Part shown: one piece after another, positions 47,937-59,300 of the stretch | Layout of the letters: every line of letters starts with the position of its first letter | Numbering within the stretch: the first letter of the stretch is position 1 | From: Paralteromonas sediminis | Lineage (GTDB): Bacteria; Pseudomonadota; Gammaproteobacteria; Enterobacterales; Alteromonadaceae | Direction: 5' to 3' | DNA: 64,000 nucleotides | Assembly (NCBI RefSeq): GCF_003820355.1 | Contig: NZ_RPOK01000004.1 | Coordinates: forward strand, 1-64,000 | Made by a program: the position numbers and the translations under genes | The notes under the pieces: generated by a model | What the model was told of the DNA's origin: nothing | The model's database searches: none | Seen by the model: the letters and a program-made list of their open reading frames with translations, nothing else

Positions 47937-48785
47937 GTAATTTTCTTCAGCATCGAGTGTTTGAGACATAAAAATCAGCCTGTCCATCCTGAGCGGTCCC
48001 GATTGAACCTTGACCATCGAAGGCAGTAATATCGCTTTGAAAAAATCGCATTTTACTACGATAGGCTCATCGGGATGGCGAAAGTCCAACATCTCTTCTT
48101 CAATGGATAAGCCACATGCCATGCTAAACATTCCATGTGCGATAGCCCGCTTAAACCCAAACAACTTAGCGCTGATTGCGCTTAAGTGAATAGGATTATA
48201 GTCACCGGATATGCTGGCGTAATGTCTTCCGGCATTGGTGCTAAAGTGTTTGTCTTTAAGCGTCCTTCTTGGCTTCTTTTCATTATCATCAATCAAGGGT
48301 AGATGTTCACAGGCTGGAAGATATTCACTTTGGAACTTCGCTCTTCGTTCCAGATAGGTGCCAATAGCTTCATAAACACATTTTCCACCTTGCCCTGCTG
48401 TCACAACCACCTCAAACGCAACCCCTTTTTTATGAGAGTACACCTTGCCAAACGCTACTTTTAACGAAAACGGCTGCCCTTGTACTAGAGAAGGCTGCTG
48501 TGTAATTTGGTTGTGTATATGCACTAAGCCTAGCGCCTTAAACGGAGACGATTTATGCATAATGAGCGCAAATTGCATGGGCAGCGATGCCATTTGTAAG
48601 TAACAAGGGTGTGTAAATACACTTGGCCAGTCTGTGGCTAATTCATATCGCTGATAGTTAGCGTAATCGACCTTGAAATAGGGATCATCAACGCTTACGG
48701 AGGCCATTTTTTTTAAAACGTCAGGCGTTAACTCTCTCCGACGTTTAAATAGTGCTCTCGCGAACAAATAGGGGATAGTAGTCAT
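47883..48785 (-). CDS. MaoC-like hot-dog dehydratase
   Basis: A 300-residue protein with a C-terminal hot-dog domain of the MaoC/R-hydratase type. The hydratase motif is [10 protein letters not shown], with D195 and H200 in the Asp-x4-His arrangement, followed by [10 protein letters not shown]. The N-terminal half looks like a second, inactive hot-dog domain. Members hydrate enoyl-CoA or carry fatty-acid-related reactions, so the substrate is unknown. It lies upstream of no obvious fatty-acid operon and is followed by nadB in the opposite direction. Confidence 0.82.
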   Translation of the reverse strand: MTTIPYLFARALFKRRRELTPDVLKKMASVSVDDPYFKVDYANYQRYELATDWPSVFTHPCYLQMASLPMQFALIMHKSSPFKALGLVHIHNQITQQPSLVQGQPFSLKVAFGKVYSHKKGVAFEVVVTAGQGGKCVYEAIGTYLERRAKFQSEYLPACEHLPLIDDNEKKPRRTLKDKHFSTNAGRHYASISGDYNPIHLSAISAKLFGFKRAIAHGMFSMACGLSIEEEMLDFRHPDEPIVVKCDFFKAILLPSMVKVQSGPLRMDRLIFMSQTLDAEENYLVIQYYRGEAARLHRGL

Positions 48786-48799
48786 GTATTATACACCCG

Positions 48800-49246
48800 T
48801 TAAAAATGTGTACTTAGCGTACGAATAATGCGGCTCAATCGTCGAAATGAACGGTCGGACACGCTCCCCTTTAAAATCCACATGCCACTTGACACTTTTG
48901 TGGCTGGATGCTCGATGCTGAGATAGAGTACCCACGGTGACACTTTGCTTCGCCCGGGTATTAAAACACTCGCTTCAAAAGGTGCGTCAGACCGACGCAT
49001 TACCTTCCCTTTATTGTCAATACTAAAGCGATCACTTACAGTCAGGTTTTGCGTAAATCGACGTCCAAAAAGGAGCCCAAATACAATGCTGCCACATACA
49101 ACAAAAGCGATTGCCTGTTGCAGTTTGCCCATGAAGGATAGCGGTAGTAAGAGTACGATAAAAGCGCATAACAGTCCGTCATAAACGCTTTTTGGTAATG
49201 CCCTGACAACGACGCTATACACGCACGCGATTAACGACTTTTGCAA
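48800..49246 (-). CDS. YgfX/CptA-like membrane protein
   Basis: A 148-residue protein with two close hydrophobic helices (about 23-40 and 44-60) and a cytoplasmic tail ending FRRLSRIIRTL. This layout and the position directly after sdhE are those of E. coli YgfX (CptA), though sequence identity looks low. YgfX has been reported to affect cytoskeletal proteins and prodigiosin production. The start overlaps the sdhE stop by 32 bases. Confidence 0.65.
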   Translation of the reverse strand: MQKSLIACVYSVVVRALPKSVYDGLLCAFIVLLLPLSFMGKLQQAIAFVVCGSIVFGLLFGRRFTQNLTVSDRFSIDNKGKVMRRSDAPFEASVLIPGRSKVSPWVLYLSIEHPATKVSSGMWILKGSVSDRSFRRLSRIIRTLSTHF

Positions 49247-49466
49247 CCATATCAGCTAGTGCGCTATCGTCACACTGCTGATGCCCCATCATCCAGGCAT
49301 AAAGATCAGGATCATCGCACGTCAATAGGCGCTCAAAGGTTTCTTGCTCTTCAAATGAGAGGTCATCGAAAGCTTGTTCCACAAAGGGCAGAAGCAGTAC
49401 ATCTAATTCAAGCATGCCACGTCTGCATGCCCATTTTAACCGCGCTAATCGTTTTGCTGAAAACAT
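49215..49466 (-). CDS. sdhE: FAD assembly factor SdhE
   Basis: SdhE helps attach FAD covalently to succinate dehydrogenase (and fumarate reductase) flavoproteins. From ATG 49466 the protein is 83 residues, with the defining RGxxE motif at 16-20 (RRGMLELD) and FERLLTCDDPDLYAW. The frame extends to 49505 but those 13 residues are not family-like. It is divergent from ygfZ, the same arrangement as in E. coli. Confidence 0.93.
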   Translation of the reverse strand: MFSAKRLARLKWACRRGMLELDVLLLPFVEQAFDDLSFEEQETFERLLTCDDPDLYAWMMGHQQCDDSALADMVAKVVNRVRV

Positions 49467-49611
49467 AGTTCCACACAATCTATTTATTTTTCTGGATGAT
49501 AACACGCCACTGCCAATATGCTAATGACACAAAGGTACAGGTGTGTGGATTGATTTTTACGAACTGCCCCCCACAATAAAGAGCTAAATACAATTATCAG
49601 TGAGACCAGCC

Positions 49612-50538
49612 ATGCAAACAGTTAACGCGTTAAACGATCTTCCGAACAATGCAATATTGTCGCTTTCGTCTTTGGCTATCCTTGAAATATCCGGTGTGGA
49701 TGCAAAGACGTTTCTACAGGGTCAACTGACTATTGATGTTCAATCCCTGTCATCAGAGCAGGCCAGAATAGGCGCCCAGTGCGACCCAAAAGGAAAAATG
49801 GTTGGCTTAGGTCATATTGTGCAAGTTGGTGAATCTGTGTGGTTTATTCAACATGAAGAGGGGATCGAGTCCAGTTTATCGCAATTCACAAAATACGGTG
49901 TTTTTGCCAAAGCAGAATGTCATCGTGCTGATGGGTGGCAGGGCTTTCTATTTGTCGGTGATGACGCGATTGAGCAAGCCAAGTCTATGGAAGTTGTTTA
50001 TTCGACCCCGCACTTTGAGAATGCGATCTTTGGATGGACAACGCAGACAAAACCTTCTTTCTCAGAGACAGTACCTGTGTATGACGGAAAGGTATTTGAT
50101 GCCTATACCATTGCTAACGGTATTCCTCTCCTTCGGCAAAATATGGCGGGAGAATGGGTGCCTCAAATGACCAATATTCAGGCGCTAAATGGCATCGATT
50201 TTGATAAGGGGTGCTATCTCGGTCAGGAAACGGTCGCTCGAACTCGGTACTTAGGCAAAAATAAGCGCCAGTGCTACATAGTAAAAAGTCAGCCCCTTCA
50301 CCAAGATCTTAGCAAACCTGGCACCCCAGTGGAAATGCGCATGGGGGAAAACTGGCGAAAGTCTGGTACAATCATTTATTCGGCCTGTCTCGCGAACGAA
50401 GCCTGGTCACTATGTGTTATGCCAAACGATTTAACACCTGACGCAGAATTGCGAATACAACCTAATTTTGACCTCTCTATCGTCGCGCTCCCCTATGACA
50501 TTGCGCAAGAGGCGTCTTTAATCAAAAAGCGAAGGTAA
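49612..50538 (+). CDS. ygfZ: tRNA-modifying / Fe-S repair protein YgfZ
   Basis: YgfZ is a folate-binding protein that supports Fe-S enzymes such as MiaB. The signature GCYLGQE occurs in DFDKGCYLGQETVART, and the N-terminal folate-binding domain (LEISGVDAKTFLQGQLTIDV) is clear. It is about 308 residues from ATG 49612. A GTG four codons upstream (49600) is an alternative. The next gene starts 2 bases after the stop. Confidence 0.93.
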   Translation: MQTVNALNDLPNNAILSLSSLAILEISGVDAKTFLQGQLTIDVQSLSSEQARIGAQCDPKGKMVGLGHIVQVGESVWFIQHEEGIESSLSQFTKYGVFAKAECHRADGWQGFLFVGDDAIEQAKSMEVVYSTPHFENAIFGWTTQTKPSFSETVPVYDGKVFDAYTIANGIPLLRQNMAGEWVPQMTNIQALNGIDFDKGCYLGQETVARTRYLGKNKRQCYIVKSQPLHQDLSKPGTPVEMRMGENWRKSGTIIYSACLANEAWSLCVMPNDLTPDAELRIQPNFDLSIVALPYDIAQEASLIKKRR

Positions 50539-50539
50539 A

Positions 50540-51022
50540 ATGATCAAAGCCAACGATGTAATTTCTCTGCATTATTCAGTCTACACTCATGACGGTGTGC
50601 AATTAGACTCATCCAGAGAAAGCGAGCCTTTACTCGTTCTTCTAGGCAGCCGCTTTCTAATTGAAGGCCTTGAAGAAGCCTTGATTGGAAAAAGTGAGGG
50701 AGACACTTTTACGGTTAAAGTTGAAGCAGAAAAAGCCTATGGGTTGCGTCATGAAAATTTAGTGCAATCGGTACCCAAAACTATGTTTGAGGGTATAGAT
50801 GTTGAAGTAGGCATGAGCTTTCGAGCCACAACAGACGATGGCGAGCAATCTGTCATCGTTATAGAAGTTGAAGATGACCAGGTGGTTGTCGACGGCAACC
50901 ACCCGTTGAGCGGCATGGACCTAACGTTTGACGTTGAAATACTGTCTGTCAGAGCGCCCACAGCGGAAGAGCTTGAACACGGTCATCCCCACGGTGAAAA
51001 AGGCGATCACAGCTGCGGCTAG
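50540..51022 (+). CDS. FKBP-type peptidyl-prolyl isomerase, SlyD-like
   Basis: A cytoplasmic FKBP isomerase of 160 residues. The N-terminal half gives HYSVYTHDGVQLDSS and the flap insertion (about 70-125) has the insert-in-flap chaperone domain with AYGLRHENLVQSVPK. The C-terminus ends EHGHPHGEKGDHSCG, a short His-rich tail far smaller than that of E. coli SlyD. Nickel-binding is therefore probably weak. It is cotranscribed with ygfZ (2-base gap). Confidence 0.87.
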   Translation: MIKANDVISLHYSVYTHDGVQLDSSRESEPLLVLLGSRFLIEGLEEALIGKSEGDTFTVKVEAEKAYGLRHENLVQSVPKTMFEGIDVEVGMSFRATTDDGEQSVIVIEVEDDQVVVDGNHPLSGMDLTFDVEILSVRAPTAEELEHGHPHGEKGDHSCG

Positions 51023-51030
51023 TGCATATA

Positions 51031-52214
<1,184 letters not shown>

Positions 52215-52364
52215 AAATAACTGCCCCTGTTCGACCTTGTATTGATAGCATGTAAAGAGTACTCTAATGATGATGACAGCGCATTTTTCGTACAGGTAAG
52301 AAAATTCAGACCCTCGTACACTGATCGATACGTATTATCTGCAATATTTGGCCTAGAATACAGC

Positions 52365-52931
52365 ATGATGAAAAAGTTTATTCAAATAAAACGGATTTCG
52401 GTTGGAGCGACACTTTTAGAGCTTCTTATCGGGTTAGCGATTGTGGCGATATTGCTTACAGCAGTCGGCCCCAACGTGCAGTCTATTCTCATTTCCAACC
52501 GTATCACTGCTGATGTCAACGGTTTAAGCAGTCTCATGCGATTTGCTAAACATACTGCCGTGAATGAACAAAGAGTTGTCACCGTGTGCTCAACGAGCAA
52601 TTTCACCTCCTGTTCGGGAAACTGGAACAATGGTAAAATGGTGTTTATTGATGGCAACGGCAACGGTCAGCGCGATGCTGATGAAGCGCTATTAGCCAGT
52701 GGTGACCCCACCTCCAAAAACAATACCCTTAGTGGCACCAATCAGGCATTTAGCTTTGCGCCTGATGGCAGTGCGGATGAAGCCCTTACCCTTACTTACT
52801 GCCCTTCAACAGGCGAGGCCAAATACGCACGCGCCCTGCTTGTAACATTGTATGGGAAAATCAGCATCAGTGTTGACTCCAACGGTGACGGGATCGCAGA
52901 AAATGCTTCTGGCTCAGCACTAAGCTGCTAA
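52365..52931 (+). CDS. GspH/FimT-family minor pilin
   Basis: A prepilin-type protein of 188 residues from ATG 52365. The leader ends at G14 with the mature N-terminus ATLLE (Glu5 kept). The GspH-like C-terminal domain contains an EF-hand-like loop D96-x-N98-x-N100-G101-x2-D104-x-D106-E107 and a second Asp/Asn-rich stretch at the C-terminus (DSNGDGIAEN). It stands alone between nadE and an oppositely oriented pilin. The main minor-pilin operon lacks a FimT member, so this gene may supply it. Confidence 0.82.
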   Translation: MMKKFIQIKRISVGATLLELLIGLAIVAILLTAVGPNVQSILISNRITADVNGLSSLMRFAKHTAVNEQRVVTVCSTSNFTSCSGNWNNGKMVFIDGNGNGQRDADEALLASGDPTSKNNTLSGTNQAFSFAPDGSADEALTLTYCPSTGEAKYARALLVTLYGKISISVDSNGDGIAENASGSALSC

Positions 52932-53309
52932 TTACCAGCATTCCTGCGGCGTTTTGTTGAGCAAGTGGTCAATTTTTATCACATTGCATTGAAGCGTTTT
53001 CACACTCTCCCCTTTCGCAGTCGCAACAAATTCAAAAGCCACTCCACTATGCTCACTCATTGTGATGGTGTGATATTTCAAATCGGGTAAGTTTAATTCT
53101 TGCAGCTTGGCATATTTGCCATGAAGCATCTGATAATGCTGTTGTTGCATGTGCAAATCAAGCAGACTAGCTTGCGTGAGTTTGAGATGGGCCTGACCAT
53201 TGATGTGACGATAACTCGGTAGCGCAATGGCACTAAGTATGCCCACAATAGCCACGGTAACCATTAGCTCAATCACGCTAAAGCCCGCTCTGTTTCTAAC
53301 CTGTTCCAT
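52932..53309 (-). CDS. Type IV pilin-like protein (PilE-type)
   Basis: A short type IV pilin with leader ending AG and mature start FSVIELMVTVAIVGILSAIALPSY, a textbook PilE-type N-terminal helix. Its 125 residues make it small compared with most PilE (about 140-155). Cysteines near residue 108 (LQCNVI) and at the C-terminus (QECW) could form the D-region disulfide. It abuts the stop of the GspH-like gene (convergent) and diverges from the next operon. Confidence 0.82.
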   Translation of the reverse strand: MEQVRNRAGFSVIELMVTVAIVGILSAIALPSYRHINGQAHLKLTQASLLDLHMQQQHYQMLHGKYAKLQELNLPDLKYHTITMSEHSGVAFEFVATAKGESVKTLQCNVIKIDHLLNKTPQECW

Positions 53310-53427
53310 GGTACGTTTTTTCCCTTTCAGTACTTGTTATTTGTACGTCTAATCGTATAGATTTTTTGCGTGGCGTCACTGTGAAACGTCAAAAACTGAC
53401 CATTATCTGCCAGGGAGATCGGCAACT

Positions 53428-53943
53428 ATGAAAAAGCGTTTAGGGATAACACTGATTGAATTGTTGCTTGTACTAGCATTATTAAGCCTTATGATGTTGT
53501 TAAGTGGCCCAGGTCTCAGTCACTTGCGTAATGTACTGACACATAAAGCTTCTGCGAATGCAGTAGAGCATTTTCTAAACCAGGCAAGAACCCTTTCAAT
53601 GTCAAACGGCAAACCGGTTACGGTCGTGCTAGAACCTCAGACGTGGTGTTTAGGCGCTACAGTGGACCCATCATGCTCGTGTCTGCCACCTTCTGATTGT
53701 TTGATCAATAACACCCCATACGTTATCAATAAAAAATATGATTCGGCTATTACAATGAGCAGCTCGACGCTGATAAAGGGAGACCGAATTCTATTTGACT
53801 CACCATTAGGTACCGCATATGGCTTTAACGGGTCTTTTCTTTTAACCTCACCAGTTGCCACAACACGGACTGTTATTTCAGCATTGGGCAGAACAAGGAC
53901 ATGTCTAGTGAATGGAAACTTAAGTGGGTTTGCTCAATGTTAG
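53428..53943 (+). CDS. FimT/GspH-like minor pilin (second minor-pilin operon, first gene)
   Basis: Prepilin of 171 residues. The leader MKKRLG is cleaved before ITLIELLLVLALL (Glu5 kept). The C-terminal part carries several cysteines (WCLGAT, SCSCLPPSDC, RTCLVN), a pattern I cannot link to a known fold. GGGAG-type ribosome site CAGGGAGA precedes the ATG. The end overlaps the next gene start by 7 bases. Confidence 0.8.
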   Translation: MKKRLGITLIELLLVLALLSLMMLLSGPGLSHLRNVLTHKASANAVEHFLNQARTLSMSNGKPVTVVLEPQTWCLGATVDPSCSCLPPSDCLINNTPYVINKKYDSAITMSSSTLIKGDRILFDSPLGTAYGFNGSFLLTSPVATTRTVISALGRTRTCLVNGNLSGFAQC

Positions 53944-54563
53944 TCAACAGAAATGGCTTCACTGTTATCGAGCTAGCCGTGACCATAACCCTTGCTTCCT
54001 TGGCGACCACAGCAATGCTTTCGCTACTCTCGAGTGCCGCCTTGCACTTTTACAAGAGCCAGCAATACAGTCGGTTGATTAATGAAGTGCAGCTTATTTC
54101 CATGATAATTGACCGTCACGTTCGGTATGCGGGATTCGATGGCAAAGCATTAGCTAAACACACCTTACTAACGTCAACAAAATCACCATTTACTGACCCC
54201 ATAACACTTGGTATGAAGGATAAAAACGGTGCTTTTTCCTGTGTTGAATTTGTTTATGATCATGATGGCGACGGCATGCTTCCCACAAAAAAATCTAAAG
54301 AACATTTTGGTTACCGCCTAAAAGGAGGCAGCATTGAAGTGCCCATGGGCAATGCCACATGTATTGGGGGGACTTGGCAAGACCTCACCGATCCTACATT
54401 CATTAATATCGTAAATTTTACGGTTATTAAAAATACCCCTTTATTCAACGCTACGTCCAAGCGCTCTTACCTATCTTTTCATTTAACAGCCCAGCTTACT
54501 CACATGCCGGAAGTTGAAATAACGTTTGCCTGGTTAACACCGGTTTGGAATGACAATGTCTAA
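53937..54563 (+). CDS. PilW/GspJ-like minor pilin (second operon)
   Basis: Prepilin of 208 residues from ATG 53937, with leader MLVNRNG and mature start FTVIELAVTITLASL. The globular domain includes D108-x-D110-x-D112-G113 (EF-hand-like start). Its position and size suit a GspJ/PilW-type tip protein. Its end overlaps the following gene start by 14 bases. The C-terminus is not conserved enough for me to name a subfamily with confidence. Confidence 0.72.
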   Translation: MLVNRNGFTVIELAVTITLASLATTAMLSLLSSAALHFYKSQQYSRLINEVQLISMIIDRHVRYAGFDGKALAKHTLLTSTKSPFTDPITLGMKDKNGAFSCVEFVYDHDGDGMLPTKKSKEHFGYRLKGGSIEVPMGNATCIGGTWQDLTDPTFINIVNFTVIKNTPLFNATSKRSYLSFHLTAQLTHMPEVEITFAWLTPVWNDNV

Positions 54564-55431
54564 ACAACAGCGAGGCTTTTCGCTCTTAGCGCTTTCATTG
54601 GTCATTATTTCGGTAGGACTATTTTTTTGCTCATTGGTAGCAATGCAGGCCTATATGGATAAGCAAAACTATGTGGTAAATCAGCATTATCATGGCGCAA
54701 CGACAGCGCTCGATAAAAGAATGAAAGAACAACTTGCAAAATTATTTATCGACAAAGCAACCGTAACCGCTACAGAGGAAGCGGCAGTACCGTATACCTA
54801 TCTATCGGCGGTGGAATACGAACCGCTATCGGCTCATCTCTATGAAGGAGTATATAGAGTAAAAGCTTCCGTCAGAAAAACCAAAAGCTTGAACACATGG
54901 TTATCACAAGAGGTGCTCGTTGGACGTTTTAAATTTGCAGATAAATTGCTTTTGGCATCTGTAACGCACCTGAATAACGATGACTTGCATCAGGTATTAC
55001 TGCACAAATTATCACTCACCTATGATCTGCAATCCTACCTTGTGAAGTTTGCTGACTCGACGTTTGAAAGTTGCAATACGTTCCCAAAAGATGTTCATGG
55101 TATCGTTGTTATCAAAGGCGATTGTTCACTAAATAATGTCAAGCTAGGCAAAAATAACAGGCCACTCTTTTTAATAATCATAGACGGTGACCTTAAGTTC
55201 GGGAGTAACACGCATTTTATTGGGCTAGTACTTCACTTATGTTTTAACGGTGAGCCACACGTGATATCAAGTGACTCACAATATGCATTACAAGGTGCAC
55301 TTGCCACCTCATGTAATACTCAAGTCGGCACTGCGCTAGTAAAACCAGAACCGAACATTGTAAAAATGTTACATGACCATCCCGACAATCAAAAATTGGA
55401 AATAATTACAGGATCATGGAAATTCAATTGA
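54550..55431 (+). CDS. PilX/GspK-like prepilin with beta-helix-like C-terminus
   Basis: A 293-residue prepilin-like protein. After the leader (QQRG) the mature start is FSLLA, with Ala rather than Glu at position 5, as in PilX/GspK tip proteins. The C-terminal third (about 185-260) shows repeated short hydrophobic/Gly steps (IVVIKGDCSL, LFLIIIDGDLKFGS, HFIGLVLHL, YALQGALA). This resembles the right-handed-helix passenger in some PilX-like proteins. Function is inferred from architecture only. It overlaps its neighbours on both sides. Confidence 0.65.
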   Translation: MTMSKQQRGFSLLALSLVIISVGLFFCSLVAMQAYMDKQNYVVNQHYHGATTALDKRMKEQLAKLFIDKATVTATEEAAVPYTYLSAVEYEPLSAHLYEGVYRVKASVRKTKSLNTWLSQEVLVGRFKFADKLLLASVTHLNNDDLHQVLLHKLSLTYDLQSYLVKFADSTFESCNTFPKDVHGIVVIKGDCSLNNVKLGKNNRPLFLIIIDGDLKFGSNTHFIGLVLHLCFNGEPHVISSDSQYALQGALATSCNTQVGTALVKPEPNIVKMLHDHPDNQKLEIITGSWKFN

Positions 55432-55883
55432 GAAAGGGCTTCTCATTAATCGAACTTATGTTGGCGACGACTTTGATTCTACTTTTTACATTAGCGCTGG
55501 TATCTGTGTATAAACAGTACACGAGACTAATTGGTGTTCAACGCACTTTTTTAATGCAAGAAAGCCTGTATCAGGAACTAGAAAGTGTTATCAATACGTC
55601 CCCCAACTGGTTTCCAGAGTCAGCAGAGTACGCTGAAAAAAAGTGGAGTTTTACCAAGGCAAACCCAGAAGCAGTAACGGTGATAACCAGTTATTCCTAC
55701 GCCGCTTACATTGATGGAAACGGCGATGGTGTAGATGATACATGGGTAGAAATAACATCAGGTAACATGAAAGGTAACTATCATTACGCCATCAGTACAA
55801 CTGAAGCTAAGGAGACTGCGTTCAAGACGCCGACCAAGCCATTAACGTCTGTAAGCTGGCAGCATATTAAATTCTCACACTAA
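55416..55883 (+). CDS. PilV/GspI-like minor pilin (second operon, last gene)
   Basis: Prepilin of 155 residues, with leader MEIQLRKG and mature start FSLIELMLATTLILLF (Glu5 kept). The globular part has an EF-hand-like loop starting D100-x-N102-x-D104-G105. Which minor pilin it represents is uncertain, GspI or GspJ-like. It ends four bases before the convergent pilE stop. Confidence 0.72.
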   Translation: MEIQLRKGFSLIELMLATTLILLFTLALVSVYKQYTRLIGVQRTFLMQESLYQELESVINTSPNWFPESAEYAEKKWSFTKANPEAVTVITSYSYAAYIDGNGDGVDDTWVEITSGNMKGNYHYAISTTEAKETAFKTPTKPLTSVSWQHIKFSH

Positions 55884-55887
55884 GTGA

Positions 55888-56352
55888 TTAGCAGCTCCAA
55901 CAAAATTCAGACGCTTCAATTGCACCATTATTGTTTTGATCCCATCCTTTTCTACCATCACTATAATAAACAATGATGCCATCACCGGCTTGTGGCGTAC
56001 CAGATACAGGTGAAGCCGTTATTTCATAGCTCGACCCTGTACCGTTGACCGCAGTGATGCGCAAATCATAGCGACGCTCGGCTTGAGGTTCAGCGGCTGG
56101 AGAGTGCCCCGCAAAAGCCGCAGGTTGGCCTGTGTTTGCTCCACCCGCAGCTGCACCACCATATGAAAAGTTCGCATTGTAATGACGCTCCATCGATGCG
56201 GCTAATGCCATAAGATCTGACTGAGCAGTACTGCGATAACTGCCTAACATCATCGACTGATAGGAGGGGTAAGCAACCGCCGCGATAATGCCAATAATGG
56301 CAACAACGACCATCAACTCAACCAAAGAAAACCCCTTGTCATTACTGAGCAT
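55888..56352 (-). CDS. pilE: Type IV pilin PilE, last gene of the main minor-pilin operon
   Basis: Prepilin of 154 residues with leader MLSNDKG and mature start FSLVELMVVVAIIGIIAAVAYPSY, the canonical PilE helix. The C-terminus is distinctive: D138-QNNNGAIEAS-E149 is a full EF-hand loop (D1, N3, N5, G6, I8, E12), immediately followed by two cysteines. Position after pilY1 matches Pseudomonas and Shewanella PilE. A calcium role is inferred from the loop, not shown. Confidence 0.86.
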   Translation of the reverse strand: MLSNDKGFSLVELMVVVAIIGIIAAVAYPSYQSMMLGSYRSTAQSDLMALAASMERHYNANFSYGGAAAGGANTGQPAAFAGHSPAAEPQAERRYDLRITAVNGTGSSYEITASPVSGTPQAGDGIIVYYSDGRKGWDQNNNGAIEASEFCWSC

Positions 56353-59300
56353 TTAGTCATCTCCCTCAGATTCTGTTCGCCAACTACTGCGTTTCACGCG
56401 TTCAAACTCACCATAAATGTTTTCAGCGAGACACTCAAAGGCTGATGTACATGGCTCAGCAACATTGATTGTAGTCGCGGCACACTCAGTACCAAGACAA
56501 ACAACAGGGTTTGTAGGGTCGGTGATAAATACTCTGGGATCAGGTGGAATACCAGGAAGTTTGAGCTCGACCACCCTGTCATTGGCAGCAAGTGTGTCGT
56601 CATTGTTCAAATCATCTACGGCATTGCCGTCAAGGAGATTGACTAAATAGGCACGACTGGTGCCACTGGGCGGCGCACAGCTTCCATCGCTACTCGCCGC
56701 AGGAACATACGTAGTGAAGAAGATTTTATAATCAATGATCAGTGGTGAAGATAACACTTTTTCGCCGCTCGTTGTTAAGTGAATCTTCCAACCAGATTTT
56801 GTTGCAAATGCGCTGTTTTCAACGCCCTTCTCAGTTTCGTCGGAACTGGTCAGTAGATGCGCCGTTGCATCATAAAGGTCATCTTCCGTAGCCACAGAGG
56901 GGAAAGAGTAAGTGCCATCTGACTCGAGTGAGAAAACCGATGCATCTCTGTACATGTAAAACCGGTCGTTTATTACAGTATCTAGGGGTGAAGCTCGCTT
57001 ACCGCTACCAATTGCCACGGCGTAGTAGAGATCGCTACCAAGTGCCACTTCTGATACATCAGGACCATAATAAAAACGTCGGTTATCTTCTTCGTTGTCG
57101 CCACCAAAGTCGGCTATCTTAGCACCCTTAATAAAATCATCGCCCGATTCACCGTTGTAAATATCAAACCTGAATAGCTGACCACCCATATCACCCACAT
57201 ACATGTGATCGATTAGGCCGTCTGCATCTCTGTCTATCGCTGATACTCGTCCGGGGATACCATATTGCATATCGGCAATATTGACATCAGCACCATCGGA
57301 GCTTGCGGTCCACAGAAGATCACCTGAATCAGCGTCAAACATATACACAGCATTGCCAAAAGCGTCGGGAGAACGCACAGATTTATCGTCTTGAGCATCG
57401 TCGTAACCACCGCCAACAATCATGACATTTTTAACACTGCCGCCCATTTTAACTTTGGTGATAGTGGGCTTTGACCACGTTTGTCCTAAGCGTTCCAGTC
57501 CTTCAGTTCCGCCTTTAATCGAGTAAAGCAACGAAGGAGCCGTTTTGTTACTCACGTCAAACACATAGTAGTTCCTGCCGCCACGGCGCATACCTACATA
57601 CAAGTATGTCTTGTTACCGACTGTGCGTAGTACTAAGTCACCGTCTAGACCATAAACATGGCTAAAAGTGGATGAATCCTCATAAAACGAAGACAGATTA
57701 GGAAGCAAATCTTGTGGAATGATCGCAAAGTTTTCACTTCCCGTTTCAGCATCAATAGAGTGCAAGAAACCTTGGTTTGTAGCCACAAATATTGCAGAGT
57801 CTGTCAGACTGTAATCAACAACCGCAGGCTGCGCGTGAATGGGATCACCCATAGCTTGACGGGCGTCGGTGTAGTCACTATCACCATCTTCATCTCTCAC
57901 ATCTATGCCACGCGCCCATTTTAGCACTAGCTCTCGCATCTCTTCTGGTGAACCTGCATCCTGCAAACTCAACATAGCAGCGGTGATGTTAGAATTATCT
58001 TCATGTAATTTATTTGAAGACGTGGTTATCGTGCCTGGACTATCAAACACATAAACGTTTCGGCTAGTCGTCAAACGGCTTGCGGCACCGCCTTCTTCCA
58101 CATTACTGCCATCCTGAAGTACAGACCAATAACTATGCGCTGTGTCCTTAAAAAATCCAGACGCGCTATCTACCGCAGGTTGCCCATTTTTGTCTTTAAT
58201 TTGAGAACCACCGAGTTTAAATTTCTTCAAGTTTCCTGGCCAAACGGTCCCTTCAGCTGGCTTAAACAAAGCAAAATACAGGTCGTCTCTGTGCGTCAAT
58301 CGATTTAACTGATTAACTGCTACACCAGGCGAAACGAAAGTGGTATTGACGTCTTTTACTGTTTTGAGTATTGAGTTAAATGCCTCAACAAGATTTTCAC
58401 TATTATCTGCCGTGTAAAAGCCACCATCACCTTGTACAGCAAGCTTGTTGAGGAAATTGTTTACTTCCGCATTTGCAGCAAACCCAATGGTATGCGTGTA
58501 GACTTTTGTTCCAACAACACTTTCTTCGTTATTTGCAAGGTTTCTTACTAATTCGACCCCACAAGCATCGCCTCCTGAGTCTTCACAAGAATCGATACCT
58601 AACAAATCCCTGACCAATCCAGCACTGTGATTGTTGTTTGCAGCGCCATCAGATAACAGCACTATATGGTTGTTCGTCTGACACTGAAAATCAGAAATCG
58701 GAGAAATATAGGTTGCGCCATCAGGGATATACTCGTTAACGCAGTCACTTGCGCTTAAGTTTGCTTCATCACACCCTGTCGGTCTTACTGAGGGAGAACC
58801 AATATAGGACGCAGGGTGAGACACACGTGTGCTTCTTCTTACTGATGAAGGAACATTGCTCGGCCCTCGCTCAAGACCATATAATACATCATTGCCAGCG
58901 TAATAATTGGCTGCTTCGTAGAGTGTATCAACGATTGGGGTATAGCCATTCGCAGTGAGCTGATCAACCTGACCAATCAGATAATCTCGAACCGTCAGAG
59001 AACTATTAGGTACGGCATTCCCCGTATACTCAACAACTAGCCGCACGGAACCAGAGGGTTTGCCTTTGTAAGAATAAGCGCCTCGGAACCCAACAAAATC
59101 AGACATCACAAAGCCCATTGCATTGCCCGGCGTCCACCCTGAGCGATTAACCACACTTTGCACAAGTGTTTTTAATTCAGGCGATGTGTATTCGACGTTT
59201 TTACTTTGTTGTGGCATGGACATATTGATTGATGCAGTTTTAGCAATATTACGAATCATAAAGTTTTTATGAGGTTTGAAGTCATCAAAATCATCGAGAT

